DNA of 7,115 bases from Aquificota bacterium (GCA_003648675.1 QMPS01000037.1:1-7115), one strand, 5' to 3'. Counted from the stretch's first letter, positions 1 to 6,904 are shown. Made by a program: numbers and translations. Notes: generated from the letters alone by a model not told the origin.

Positions 1-1
1 A

Positions 2-1663
2 GAGTTCCCCTTTGAAGAGACGCCAGACCAAGAGAAAGCCACACAGGAGATAAAGGCTGATATGGAGGCTCCCCATCCCATGGATCGCCTCCTCTGTGGC
101 GACGTAGGTTACGGCAAGACGGAGGTGGCTATGAGAGCCGCCTTCAAGGCCGTTATGGACGGCAAGCAGGTGGCCATGCTGGTTCCCACCACAATTCTAG
201 CAGAACAGCACTACGAGACCTTCACCCAGCGGTTCAAAAACCATCCAGTAAACATAGAGGTCCTCTCCCGCTTCAAAACCAGGAAAGAGCAGCAGGAGAT
301 CCTGGATCGCCTGACAAAAGGAGATGTGGACATCGTCATAGGCACCCACCGCCTCCTCTCCAAAGATGTGAAGTTCCAAGATCTAGGCCTGGTCATCATA
401 GATGAAGAGCACCGCTTCGGAGTGCGCCAGAAGGACAAAATGAAAAAACTGAAGAAAGGGGTAGACGTCCTCTACCTGTCGGCCACCCCTATCCCTAGAA
501 CCCTCCACCTGGCCTTGTCAGGCATCAGGCAGATGAGCATCATGGAAACCCCACCCCAAGGTCGTAAACCCGTCAAGACCTATATCTCCCGGTGGAGCCC
601 CTCCATCCTCAAAAGGGCTGTTCTTAGAGAGGTCCTGAGGGGAGGAAGGGTATTTGTGGTCCAACCCCGAGTGGAAGGACTGGAAAAGCTGGCAGAAACG
701 GTGAAAAGACTGGTTCCCCAGGCCCGGGTGGCCATGGCCCACGGCCAGATGAAAGAAAGGGAGCTAGAAGAGGTGATGTACCACTTCATGAAGGGCAAGA
801 TAGACGTACTGGTCTCCACCCCCATCGTGGAGTCAGGATTGGATGTACCCATGGCCAATACCTTGGTGGTGAAAGAGGCTCACCAGCTGGGACTGTCCCA
901 GCTCTACCAGCTCCGGGGCCGGGTGGGAAGAGACAGAGAGATGGGCTACGCCTACTTCCTCATCCCCGGCCGAGAAGCTCTAACAGCTGATGGAGAGAGA
1001 CGCCTCCAAGCCCTCCGGGAGTTCGCCCAGCTAGGTTCAGGGCTGAAACTGGCCCTCAGGGACATGGAGATTCGAGGAGTGGGCAACCTCCTGGGAACCC
1101 AGCAGTGGGGCCACGTTTCCCAGGTAGGTTTCACCCTCTACTGCCAGATGCTGGAAGAAACCGTCCAGAAGTTGCAGGGCAAAGAGGTGAAACACGAGAA
1201 AGAACCCCAACTGGAACTGGCCCAAGAAGCCCTCCTACCGCCAGAGTACGTAGGCAATGAAAAGGTGAAAATCTCCTTGTACAAGAGAATCGCCCAAGCC
1301 CAAGAAGAAGACGAGCTCGTAGTACTGGAGTCAGAGGTGAGGGACCGTTTCGGCCCCCTACCCCCTTCCGCCCGAAGACTCTTCGCCCTGGCCAGAATAA
1401 AGCTCCTGGTAAAGGACCTGGGAGGAGAAAAGCTCATAAAAAGCCCCAAAGGCCTCTTTCTTTACCTCACCCCCTCCACTCCCCTCACCTGGAATATCCT
1501 CTCGCCTTTGGCTAAGAAGGGCTTCATCAAGCTTCAAGGAGAGTACCCCCTGAGGCTGATGGTGGACTCCCAAGACTTGGAGGCCCTAGAAAAGCTGTTG
1601 AAGGAGATGAGGGAGAGTGTTAGCTTTGAGCAAACGATAAAGGAGGAAGGAGTCAAAGTATGA
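2..1663 (+). CDS. mfd: Transcription-repair coupling factor Mfd, C-terminal part (5' end outside window)
   Basis: Mfd is a cytoplasmic DNA translocase that dislodges RNA polymerase stalled at lesions and recruits UvrA for nucleotide excision repair. The frame is open from base 2 with no stop upstream, and the first residues ([10 protein letters not shown]) are the typical entry to the Mfd motor, so about 553 residues of a protein usually near 1,100 are present. Visible superfamily 2 helicase motifs are Walker [10 protein letters not shown] (about 98-124), TTILAEQH, the DEEH box (401-412), [20 protein letters not shown], and the motif VI stretch QLRGRVGRD. The translocation (TRG) region follows with [10 protein letters not shown], then the C-terminal TRCF domain (PPEYV...LYKRIA...RFGPLPPSA). 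GVRQKDKMK after DEEH and [15 protein letters not shown] after motif III point to Mfd rather than RecG. The UvrB-like and RNA polymerase-binding domains lie outside the window. The stop overlaps the next start as ATGA, implying co-transcription and coupling. Confidence 0.97.
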   Translation, partial: EFPFEETPDQEKATQEIKADMEAPHPMDRLLCGDVGYGKTEVAMRAAFKAVMDGKQVAMLVPTTILAEQHYETFTQRFKNHPVNIEVLSRFKTRKEQQEILDRLTKGDVDIVIGTHRLLSKDVKFQDLGLVIIDEEHRFGVRQKDKMKKLKKGVDVLYLSATPIPRTLHLALSGIRQMSIMETPPQGRKPVKTYISRWSPSILKRAVLREVLRGGRVFVVQPRVEGLEKLAETVKRLVPQARVAMAHGQMKERELEEVMYHFMKGKIDVLVSTPIVESGLDVPMANTLVVKEAHQLGLSQLYQLRGRVGRDREMGYAYFLIPGREALTADGERRLQALREFAQLGSGLKLALRDMEIRGVGNLLGTQQWGHVSQVGFTLYCQMLEETVQKLQGKEVKHEKEPQLELAQEALLPPEYVGNEKVKISLYKRIAQAQEEDELVVLESEVRDRFGPLPPSARRLFALARIKLLVKDLGGEKLIKSPKGLFLYLTPSTPLTWNILSPLAKKGFIKLQGEYPLRLMVDSQDLEALEKLLKEMRESVSFEQTIKEEGVKV

Positions 1664-2544
1664 AAAGGCTTATAATTCCCCTTCTGGCCCTGCTGCTACT
1701 GACAGGAGCGGCCCAGGCCCAGAAAAAGACCACATCCCTGAAAAAGAAAGGACCAACCAGCGCATCGCCCCAGGTCTTGGCCACCTTCGACGGTGAGAAG
1801 ATCACTGTCCAAGACTACCAAGAGGCCCTCAAGACTTTACCAGCCCAACTCCAATGGGCCATTGCACAGAACAGGAACCTTAGGGCCAAGTTCCTAGACA
1901 ACCTCGTCACTAAAAAGATGCTCGTCAAAACCGCAAAAGAGAGCGGGGTGAAAGAAGATCAGGAGATGAGGAGAAGGATAGAGGAGTTCAAGAACGAGCT
2001 CATCCTAGGCAAATACCTGAGAGAGAAACTGGAGCACATCAAGGTGACAGACCAAGAAGCCAAAGCCTATTACGATAAGCACAAAAGGGAATTCACCACC
2101 CCAAAGGAAGTTAGGGCCCGGCACATCCTGGTGAAGACCAAAGAAAAAGCAGAAAAGATCTATAAAGATCTGAAGAAGGGTGCCGACTTCACCAAACTGG
2201 CCAAAGAGTACTCCATTGACAAAGCATCAGCAGAAAAGGGAGGCGAGCTGGGATTCTTCACCAGGGCCGATATGGTAAAACCCTTCTCCGACGCCGCTTT
2301 CTCCATGAAACCGGGAGAGATAAGCCAGCCCGTCAAGACTCCCTTCGGCTATCATGTTATTCAAGTAGAAGAAGTGAAGCCCCCGCAACAGAAGGCCTTC
2401 AAGGATGTGAAGGAGGAGATCAAAAAACAACTATTCCAAGAGAAGCAGCAAAAGGCCTTCGACAAACTGGTAGCCCAAGTGAAAAAGAAATGGAAGGTGG
2501 AGACCCACCCTGAGAAACTGGATCAAATCTTCAATAGTAAGTAG
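1660..2544 (+). CDS. Periplasmic PpiC/SurA-type peptidylprolyl isomerase (parvulin family)
   Basis: A predicted exported folding factor that would isomerise Xaa-Pro bonds and chaperone envelope proteins. The start ATG overlaps the mfd stop (ATGA) and is preceded by AGGAGGAAGGAG (1641-1652), ending 7 nt before it. Residues 1-20 form a Sec signal peptide: MKR, a Leu/Ile-rich core, then GAAQA with likely cleavage before Q21. A SurA_N-like helical region covers about 37-145 and a single parvulin domain about 149-238. The parvulin domain carries the hallmark [19 protein letters not shown] and [10 protein letters not shown]155, D187 and H232 occupy expected parvulin active-site positions, so this copy looks catalytically competent. 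A Lys/Gln-rich helical tail (about 243-280) follows. Length 294 aa suits a one-parvulin-domain SurA/PrsA-like protein rather than the two-domain SurA of E. coli. It is the first of three related genes in tandem. Confidence 0.93.
   Translation: MKRLIIPLLALLLLTGAAQAQKKTTSLKKKGPTSASPQVLATFDGEKITVQDYQEALKTLPAQLQWAIAQNRNLRAKFLDNLVTKKMLVKTAKESGVKEDQEMRRRIEEFKNELILGKYLREKLEHIKVTDQEAKAYYDKHKREFTTPKEVRARHILVKTKEKAEKIYKDLKKGADFTKLAKEYSIDKASAEKGGELGFFTRADMVKPFSDAAFSMKPGEISQPVKTPFGYHVIQVEEVKPPQQKAFKDVKEEIKKQLFQEKQQKAFDKLVAQVKKKWKVETHPEKLDQIFNSK
2499..2502 (+). promoter_or_regulatory. Shine-Dalgarno GGAG supporting a CTG start at 2510
   Basis: GGAG inside GGTGGAGA (2496-2503) lies 7 nt upstream of the in-frame CTG at 2510, a normal Shine-Dalgarno spacing. 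The only conventional start in this frame, GTG at 2618, has just AAGGGG (2610-2615) two bases before it, which is too close. The site lies within the 3' end of the preceding gene, so translation would be coupled to it. Inferred from spacing only. Confidence 0.5.
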
Positions 2545-3424
2545 TCTAACCCTCATCCTACTCCTCGCATGGGGGTGCAAGGGGGGGAAATCCTCCCCTC
2601 CCCCCGGTGAAGGGGTAGTGGTCAGGGTCAATGGAGAAACCATCACCCTCCAGGATGTACGCTCCAAGCTGGATGAGCTCTCCCTAGAAGGAGGATCTAG
2701 CAAAGCCCTTCAGGTGGCACTAGAAGACCTCATAAAAGAGCGCCTCCTTCTCCAAAAGGCTCATGAGATGGGAATCACCATCTCTGACTCGGCTCTAGAC
2801 CTCATGGTGGACGAGATCAAAAAGGACAAAAGTCCCAGCCCTTTACCATCTAAAGAACTTAGAAACAAACTCAAAACCATCTGGCTCATAGGAAAGGTGA
2901 GCACCCGCCTATGCCCTCCCCCCACCATCAAGGAGAGAGAAGCCCTAAAGTACTACCGACGTCACAGAAAAAGGTTCCGAATTCCCAAAGCAGCAATAGC
3001 CAGGCAAATCGTGGTAGCCACACGTCAGGAAGCCGAGGAGATACTAAAGAAACTGAAAAGCAAAAAAGCCCCTTTTGCCCAGCTCGCCCGCCAACATTCC
3101 CTAGGACCCGAAGGGGAAAGGGGAGGGCTCCTAGAGCCCATTTATAAGGGGGAAGAACCACCGGGGTTTCAAGTCCTCTTCTCCATGAAGAAAGGGAAAA
3201 TCAGCCCTATTATCCAATCTCCCTATGGCTTCCACATATTCAAACTTGAAGCCATCAAAAGAGGGAAAATCCCACCTTTCAACCGGGTTAAAAGCCTCAT
3301 CATAGAAAGGCTCCAAGAGGAAAAACAAAAAGAATGCCTGGAAAGGTGGCTCGCCGAGGCTAGGAAAAAGGCGCAGATTGAGATATACAAGGAAAAATTA
3401 ATGCTACTGGAGGAAAAACCATGA
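2510..3424 (+). CDS. SurA/PpiC-like exported chaperone, putative lipoprotein, probable CTG start
   Basis: A second parvulin-family folding factor, about 304 aa if started at CTG 2510. The first conventional start, GTG 2618, would begin inside the SurA_N-like fold (VRVNGETITLQD) and leave no export signal. The frame is open upstream back to a TGA at 2480-2482, with no ATG, GTG or TTG between. From CTG it encodes a signal peptide: a basic n-region MRNWIK, a hydrophobic stretch, then LLLAWGC with Cys at residue 23, followed by a KGGKSSPPPGEG linker. This looks like a lipoprotein, although Trp at -2 is atypical for a lipobox. A parvulin-like domain spans about residues 160-250: ARQIVVAT, HSLGPEGERGG, PYGFHIFKL. 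The first catalytic His is Gln (Q166) and the Asp/Cys position is Gly (G199), so isomerase activity is doubtful and a holdase role is more likely. It overlaps the upstream gene by 35 nt and ends in an ATGA overlap with the next. Product confidence is high; the start is inferred. Confidence 0.8.
   Translation: MRNWIKSSIVSSLTLILLLAWGCKGGKSSPPPGEGVVVRVNGETITLQDVRSKLDELSLEGGSSKALQVALEDLIKERLLLQKAHEMGITISDSALDLMVDEIKKDKSPSPLPSKELRNKLKTIWLIGKVSTRLCPPPTIKEREALKYYRRHRKRFRIPKAAIARQIVVATRQEAEEILKKLKSKKAPFAQLARQHSLGPEGERGGLLEPIYKGEEPPGFQVLFSMKKGKISPIIQSPYGFHIFKLEAIKRGKIPPFNRVKSLIIERLQEEKQKECLERWLAEARKKAQIEIYKEKLMLLEEKP
2581..2605 (+). other. G7/C6 homopolymer hairpin within the 5' coding part of the second chaperone gene
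   Basis: Seven G (2581-2587) face CCCCTCCCCCC (2595-2605), so the mRNA could form a GC-only stem around a short AAATCC-type loop. It encodes the Gly/Ser/Pro linker after the putative lipobox and sits just before GTG 2618. No U-run follows, so it is not an intrinsic terminator. It could slow ribosomes, hinder initiation at 2618, or simply reflect Gly and Pro codon choice. Confidence 0.45.
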
Positions 3425-4359
3425 TGAAGAAGAAGGTTATCTGCTTCCTGGCAGCATTGATCCTCCCTCTTCTACTTCCCCCCTCCCCGGCAAGGAGCGT
3501 TATCATAGAAAGGGTGGTGGCCATTGTAAACGATCAAGTCATCACTCTTACAGAACTCCAAGAAAGGGCCATTCTGATCCGGCAAGCCACTGGAAATCCT
3601 AACATCCCACTCAAAGAGATCCTCAAGCACATCATCATGGAAACCATCCAAGTCCAAAGAGCCAAAGAACTAGGACTGGAAGTGCCTGACGAGGTCATTG
3701 AAGATTACATCAAAAATTTCAAGAGAGAAAACCGTCTAACCGATGAAGCCTTTCAAAAACTCCTCAGAGAGTGGGGCATCCACTTGGAGGCTTATAAAAA
3801 CGAAATAAAGAGAAGGATTCTCATATCCAAGCTTGTAAACATAGAAGTGAAATCCCATATCGCCGTCCCCGAAGAAGAAGTGAGAGAGTACTATGAGAAA
3901 CACAAAGACAAGCTCTATCTCCTTTCAGCCAAAGCCAAGATTTCAGACATCTTTCTCCCATGGGGAGGCGACAGAGAAACCACTCTCAAGATCGCCCAAA
4001 GTATCTACGAAAAGATAAAGCTAGGGGAAAGCTTTAAGAAAATGGCCGCCTTATACTCCAAAGGACCTTATGCCCAGAAGGGCGGGGAAATGGGATGGGT
4101 CAGGAAGGGAGAGCTGGTAGAGGACCTGGACCGCTTTATCTTCTCACCGGAGACAAAAGCAGGAGACGTAAAGCTCGTGGAAACGCCTCAGGGCGTCCAC
4201 ATTGTCAAAGTCCTGGAGAGACAGAACAGAAACTACATACCCTTTGAACAGGTGAAAAAAGAGATCGAAAAGAAGCTCTACAGCCAAGTGGCAGAGAAGC
4301 GGTACAAGGCCTGGCTAGATGAATTGACGAAGAAAGCCTATGTAAAAGTCCTTCTATAA
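3421..4359 (+). CDS. SurA-like periplasmic chaperone with degenerate parvulin domain
   Basis: The third exported SurA/PpiC-family protein of the cluster, 312 aa, expected to chaperone outer-membrane or periplasmic proteins. The start ATG overlaps the previous stop (ATGA), with GGAGG (3409-3413) 7 nt upstream; an immediate second ATG at 3424 is possible. Residues 1-25 form a signal peptide (MMKKK, hydrophobic core, PPSPARS). The segment ERVVAIVNDQVITLTEL (about 30-46) is the classic SurA N-terminal signature, making this the most SurA-like of the three. The helical chaperone region runs to about 145, then a single parvulin-like domain covers about 168-267 (YSKGPYAQKGGEMGW, TPQGVHIVKV). The second active-site His is kept (H260), but the first is replaced (D176 in KISDIFLP by my alignment) and the Asp/Cys position is Gly (G215). 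Catalysis is therefore doubtful. E. coli SurA has two parvulin domains; only one is present here. Confidence 0.9.
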   Translation: MMKKKVICFLAALILPLLLPPSPARSVIIERVVAIVNDQVITLTELQERAILIRQATGNPNIPLKEILKHIIMETIQVQRAKELGLEVPDEVIEDYIKNFKRENRLTDEAFQKLLREWGIHLEAYKNEIKRRILISKLVNIEVKSHIAVPEEEVREYYEKHKDKLYLLSAKAKISDIFLPWGGDRETTLKIAQSIYEKIKLGESFKKMAALYSKGPYAQKGGEMGWVRKGELVEDLDRFIFSPETKAGDVKLVETPQGVHIVKVLERQNRNYIPFEQVKKEIEKKLYSQVAEKRYKAWLDELTKKAYVKVLL

Positions 4360-5309
4360 TGGCCAGAGTACTCTTCATTTTCATTGATGGCGTAGGGATA
4401 CCCCCGAAACCAGTCTTCGAAAACATACCCCTTTTTTCCCCCGGGCTGAACGAATACCCTAGAGAGCTGCCTCGAGAAGGGCTGGCGGTGGCAGCCGACG
4501 CCAGGTTGGGAATACCAGGACTACCCCAGAGCGCCACAGGACAGAGCACCCTCATCACAGGGGTAAATGCCCCCGCCATTATGGGGAGGCACGTGAGCGG
4601 CTTCCCGGGTCCCACCCTCAAAACCCTAATAGGGAAGAGAGGATTATTCCAGCGCCTCCAAGTAAAGGGAATCCCCAGAGAAAGGCTCTGCTTCGCTAAT
4701 GCCTTCCGCCCCATCTTCTTCCAAAAGCCCCGCGCTAGGGTCTCCGCCTCCACATTTCACGCCCTATCGGCCGGGGTCCCACTAGCCACGCTAAAGGACG
4801 TATCCGAGGGAAGGGCCTTGTACCACGACTTCACCAACAGACCCCTTATAAACCAGGGATATCCTCTACCTCTCCTATCACCCTGCCAAGCCGGAAAGGT
4901 GCTGGCCCGCCTGACCCAAAAACACACCTTCACTTTCTACGAATACTTCCTAACCGACCTTGCAGGCCACAGGAGGAATTTTCCCATGGCCACGAGACTC
5001 CTTCGGGATCTGGAAGAAATGCTTTTCTCCACCCTGGACCACCTGACCCTAGACGAAACCACTGTGATAGTGGCCAGCGATCACGGCAACATAGAAGACC
5101 TAGAAAGAAGCCCTCACACCACCAATCCAGTCCCTGTAATGGCCTGGGGCAGAGAGAAAGAGAAGATCTTAAGGGTAAAGAGCATCCAGGACGTACCCCT
5201 ACTGGCAGAAGAAATTCTGACTCTCAAAGGCCTTCACCTCACTGCGATGCCTACCTCTGTAACACCAGCCTCTTTGCATAAACCCATAACCCGCACCACA
5301 TCTCCATAG
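4359..5309 (+). CDS. Compact metalloenzyme of the alkaline phosphatase / iPGM / phosphopentomutase superfamily
   Basis: A probable two-metal phosphoryl-transfer or phosphate-ester enzyme; the substrate is unknown. Superfamily residues are visible in order: D10 in FIFIDGVG, a nucleophile-type segment PQSATGQST (S58/T60), D200 and H204 in TDLAGH, D241-H242 in ASDHGNIED, and H253 in SPHTTNPVPV. The last two motifs closely resemble 2,3-bisphosphoglycerate-independent phosphoglycerate mutase (SDHGN, HTTNPVP). At 316 aa it is much shorter than that enzyme (about 510) and lacks room for its large phosphotransferase insertion; only about 120 residues separate the nucleophile and DLAGH motifs. No signal peptide is seen, so it is probably cytoplasmic. 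The start ATG overlaps the upstream stop by one base (TAATG) with no strong Shine-Dalgarno, suggesting translational coupling. The last 25 or so residues (after EILTLKGL) are Thr/Pro/Ser-rich, lie antisense to the exbD 3' end, and look like a run-on past the family's normal end. Confidence 0.85.
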   Translation: MARVLFIFIDGVGIPPKPVFENIPLFSPGLNEYPRELPREGLAVAADARLGIPGLPQSATGQSTLITGVNAPAIMGRHVSGFPGPTLKTLIGKRGLFQRLQVKGIPRERLCFANAFRPIFFQKPRARVSASTFHALSAGVPLATLKDVSEGRALYHDFTNRPLINQGYPLPLLSPCQAGKVLARLTQKHTFTFYEYFLTDLAGHRRNFPMATRLLRDLEEMLFSTLDHLTLDETTVIVASDHGNIEDLERSPHTTNPVPVMAWGREKEKILRVKSIQDVPLLAEEILTLKGLHLTAMPTSVTPASLHKPITRTTSP

Positions 5310-5626
5310 GGAAGGGAGCTGTCGGCCCGAATAACAGTAGCACCGATCTTACCCCTTTCTCTCTTCAGATAAGCCTCTAGAAAAGCCAGAGAAGCAAGCT
5401 TACCGTCAACAAAGATCTGGCCATCAGCCGTCATCTCTATAACCAACTCTTTCTTCTTTTCCTTAACAACGGAGGCCTTGGCCTTGGGAAGGACCACCTC
5501 CAGGCGCTTATGGAAGGTGACAAACTGAGTAGAGACCATAAAGAAAATAAGAAGCAGGAAGACCACGTCGATAAGAGGGGTATAGTCTAAGCTGAAGTCC
5601 TCCTCTTTATCCCTAAAAAAACGCAT
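5234..5626 (-). CDS. exbD: ExbD/TolR family biopolymer transport protein
   Basis: The inner-membrane partner of an ExbB/TolQ channel; together they use the proton-motive force to energise envelope processes through TonB or TolA. The 130-aa protein is of normal length. It has a short basic and acidic cytoplasmic N-terminus, then one transmembrane helix (about 17-36) opening with TPLIDVVFLLLIFFMVST. D20 in PLIDVVF is the conserved proton-carrying Asp. A periplasmic domain follows (RLEVVLPKA, ADGQIFVDGK, VIRADSSLPYGDVVRVM, GVTEVGIAV). The ATG is preceded by GGGAG at 7 nt and lies 3 nt after the exbB stop, so the two are co-translated. Its 3' end overlaps the convergent metalloenzyme gene by 76 bp. 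ExbD and TolR are hard to separate by sequence alone; the symbol is chosen by family, and no tonB, tolA, tolB or pal is in view. Confidence 0.92.
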   Translation of the reverse strand: MRFFRDKEEDFSLDYTPLIDVVFLLLIFFMVSTQFVTFHKRLEVVLPKAKASVVKEKKKELVIEMTADGQIFVDGKLASLAFLEAYLKRERGKIGATVIRADSSLPYGDVVRVMGLCKEAGVTEVGIAVR

Positions 5627-5629
5627 ACC

Positions 5630-6250
5630 TCACTCCCTGTCCGCCCCCGCCAGTCCCTCCAAGAAAGAGAGGGCCACCTCTTCCATCTCTACCACGTAGC
5701 GGTCTATCTTGCCCTTGAGATAGTGGTACCCGGCCAAAGTAGGAATGGCCACTATGAGACCAGCCGCCGTGGTGAGGAGGGCCTCGGATATACCGGAGGC
5801 GATCAATTCAGGACGCCCTGTCCCCGCCCGAGCAATGACCGAAAAGGCGTGAATCATACCCAAAACAGTGCCCAAGAGGCCCAGCATAGGCGCCAGATTG
5901 GAAATCACTCCCATCATACGGAGATTGGTGGAAAGAAGGGCCGCCTCATGCTGGCCCATGCCTTCCACGGCATGGGCCACCTCGGCCAGGCCGTAAGAAA
6001 TCCTTTCTACTCCTGCCTTTATCACCCGAGCAAGGGCCGAGTCGTACCTCTCACACAGACTCAACAAGGCCTCTCTCTCGCCTCCTCGCTCCTTGAACGC
6101 CTCCAACTCCTGGACAAAACCATGGGGTATCACCTTGGAACGTCTCAAAGAATAGAGCCTCTCCAAAAAGATGGCTAAAGCGACAACAGAGGAGAGAAGA
6201 ATGGGGTACATCACCACCCCTCCCTCCCGAATCCACATCCACACCTTCAA
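5630..6250 (-). CDS. exbB: MotA/TolQ/ExbB family proton channel protein, TTG start
   Basis: The channel subunit of an ExbB-ExbD or TolQ-TolR inner-membrane proton-driven motor. The 206 aa contain three predicted transmembrane helices: about 12-30 ([17 protein letters not shown]), about 113-140 with [16 protein letters not shown], and about 155-177 with [20 protein letters not shown]. The last two segments are the family's signature, and the Thr pair at 160-161 lines the channel in homologues. The cytoplasmic part between helices 1 and 2 includes the usual amphipathic stretch (ERLYSLRR...[14 protein letters not shown]). TTG at 6250 is chosen because GGAGG lies 6 nt upstream; the first ATG (M5) would be about 18 nt away. 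It is first in a two-gene unit with exbD 3 nt downstream. I see no convincing promoter in the short gap upstream. It could equally be called tolQ. Confidence 0.93.
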   Translation of the reverse strand: MKVWMWIREGGVVMYPILLSSVVALAIFLERLYSLRRSKVIPHGFVQELEAFKERGGEREALLSLCERYDSALARVIKAGVERISYGLAEVAHAVEGMGQHEAALLSTNLRMMGVISNLAPMLGLLGTVLGMIHAFSVIARAGTGRPELIASGISEALLTTAAGLIVAIPTLAGYHYLKGKIDRYVVEMEEVALSFLEGLAGADRE

Positions 6251-6256
6251 GAGACA

Positions 6257-6261
6257 CCTCC
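6257..6261 (-). promoter_or_regulatory. Shine-Dalgarno GGAGG deciding the TTG start of exbB
   Basis: On the - strand GGAGG ends 6 nt before TTG at 6250. The alternative ATG at 6238 would be about 18 nt away, beyond useful spacing, so TTG is the preferred start. Confidence 0.75.
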
Positions 6262-6358
6262 AAAAGGGAAATCACGACCCATAGGAATGACACAAGGCAC
6301 AGGGAAAAGCAACGGTGGAAGGGTGGGGCAAATAGGGCAGAGACCTACTCTAGCTCTG

Positions 6359-6396
6359 AAAAAAGCCGAAAAGGGGACGGCCTTACGCCGCCCCTT
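6359..6396 (-). terminator. Intrinsic terminator after the FKBP gene
   Basis: Read on the - strand, AAGGGGCGGC (6396-6387) pairs with GCCGTCCCCTT (6381-6371) around a 5-nt loop, with one unpaired base (A6377 on the + strand). T-rich sequence follows, TTTT at the stem base (6372-6369) and TTTTTT (6364-6359). It starts about 6 nt after the stop at 6403. On the + strand no U-run follows the stem, so it acts in the - direction. It separates the FKBP gene from exbB-exbD, which therefore probably has its own promoter. Confidence 0.85.
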
Positions 6397-6402
6397 CTCT
6401 CA

Positions 6403-6876
6403 TCACTGCTCAGAAGCAGCCATTCCCAAGATCTCGTCGGGGCTGGCCTCCCTCACGCCTTTAATGAAGACTTTGAAGTGAAGGGTCTTACCGGCCAAAG
6501 GATGGTTGAAGTCCACTGTGACTTCTTCGTCTGTGACAGCAGCAATTCTAAAGGGATACTGCTCACCCTCTGGGGTCTCCATCATCATAGTGTTACCCAC
6601 CTCCAAAACAGCATCGGGGGGAAATTGAGAACGGGGCACGCTGTAAATGGCCTCTTCCATTACAGGACCGTAAGCCTTATCGGGGGGAAGGATCACTTCC
6701 AACTCCTCTCCTTCCTCTCGCCCATCCAAGGCCTCTTCAAAAGCGGGCAGGACATTGCTCCGGCCAAAGTAAAAGATGAAGGGCCGCTGGGTCTCAAAAG
6801 TGGACTCCACCAGCTGGCCATCATCCAGCCGAAGCTCGTAATCCAAGGTTACTACTGTGTTCTTGCCTATCTTCAT
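6403..6876 (-). CDS. FKBP-type peptidylprolyl isomerase, SlyD/SlpA (FkpB) family
   Basis: A cytoplasmic prolyl cis-trans isomerase and chaperone, 157 aa. The FKBP half is split in the SlyD manner. Residues 1-70 hold VVTLDYELRLDDGQLVEST, GRSNVLPAFEEALDGREEGEE and DKAYG. An insert-in-flap chaperone domain (about 72-126) contains SVPRSQFPPDA, GEQYPFRIAAV and VDFNHPLAGKTLHF. A closing FKBP strand (KVFIKGV) follows. The phrases LDDG..ES and VDFNHPLAG resemble E. coli SlpA/FkpB at least as much as SlyD. There is no His/Cys-rich metal-binding tail, so nickel handling of the E. coli SlyD type is not expected. ATG at 6876 is preferred over the adjacent in-frame TTG at 6879 because AGGAGG sits 8 nt upstream of it. 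It is monocistronic, with a promoter upstream and an intrinsic terminator just after the stop. Confidence 0.94.
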   Translation of the reverse strand: MKIGKNTVVTLDYELRLDDGQLVESTFETQRPFIFYFGRSNVLPAFEEALDGREEGEELEVILPPDKAYGPVMEEAIYSVPRSQFPPDAVLEVGNTMMMETPEGEQYPFRIAAVTDEEVTVDFNHPLAGKTLHFKVFIKGVREASPDEILGMAASEQ

Positions 6877-6884
6877 CAAACACG

Positions 6885-6890
6885 CCTCCT
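6885..6890 (-). promoter_or_regulatory. Shine-Dalgarno AGGAGG of the FKBP gene
   Basis: A perfect anti-Shine-Dalgarno match on the - strand lies 8 nt before ATG 6876 and 5 nt before TTG 6879. The spacing and codon both favour the ATG. Confidence 0.8.
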
Positions 6891-6904
6891 AAGAAATTTC
6901 CTCG

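Noticed and set aside
2569..2610. Short leader peptide starting at ATG 2569
   Set aside because: The frame closes after 13 codons, lacks a proper Shine-Dalgarno, and competes with the in-frame signal peptide explanation for the same bases.
4205..4753. A 182-codon open frame on the - strand across the third chaperone/metalloenzyme junction
   Set aside because: It lies wholly antisense to two well-supported genes, has no recognisable domain, and its Ser/Arg/Pro-rich composition is typical of a shadow frame.
5723..6178. A 151-codon open frame on the + strand inside exbB
   Set aside because: It is antisense to a fully conserved channel protein and shows no domain.
6251..6358. Possible promoter for exbB-exbD on the - strand
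   Set aside because: One is expected because a terminator lies upstream, but TTGCTT and TTGTGT candidates have no acceptable -10 at 16-18 nt, so none is reported.
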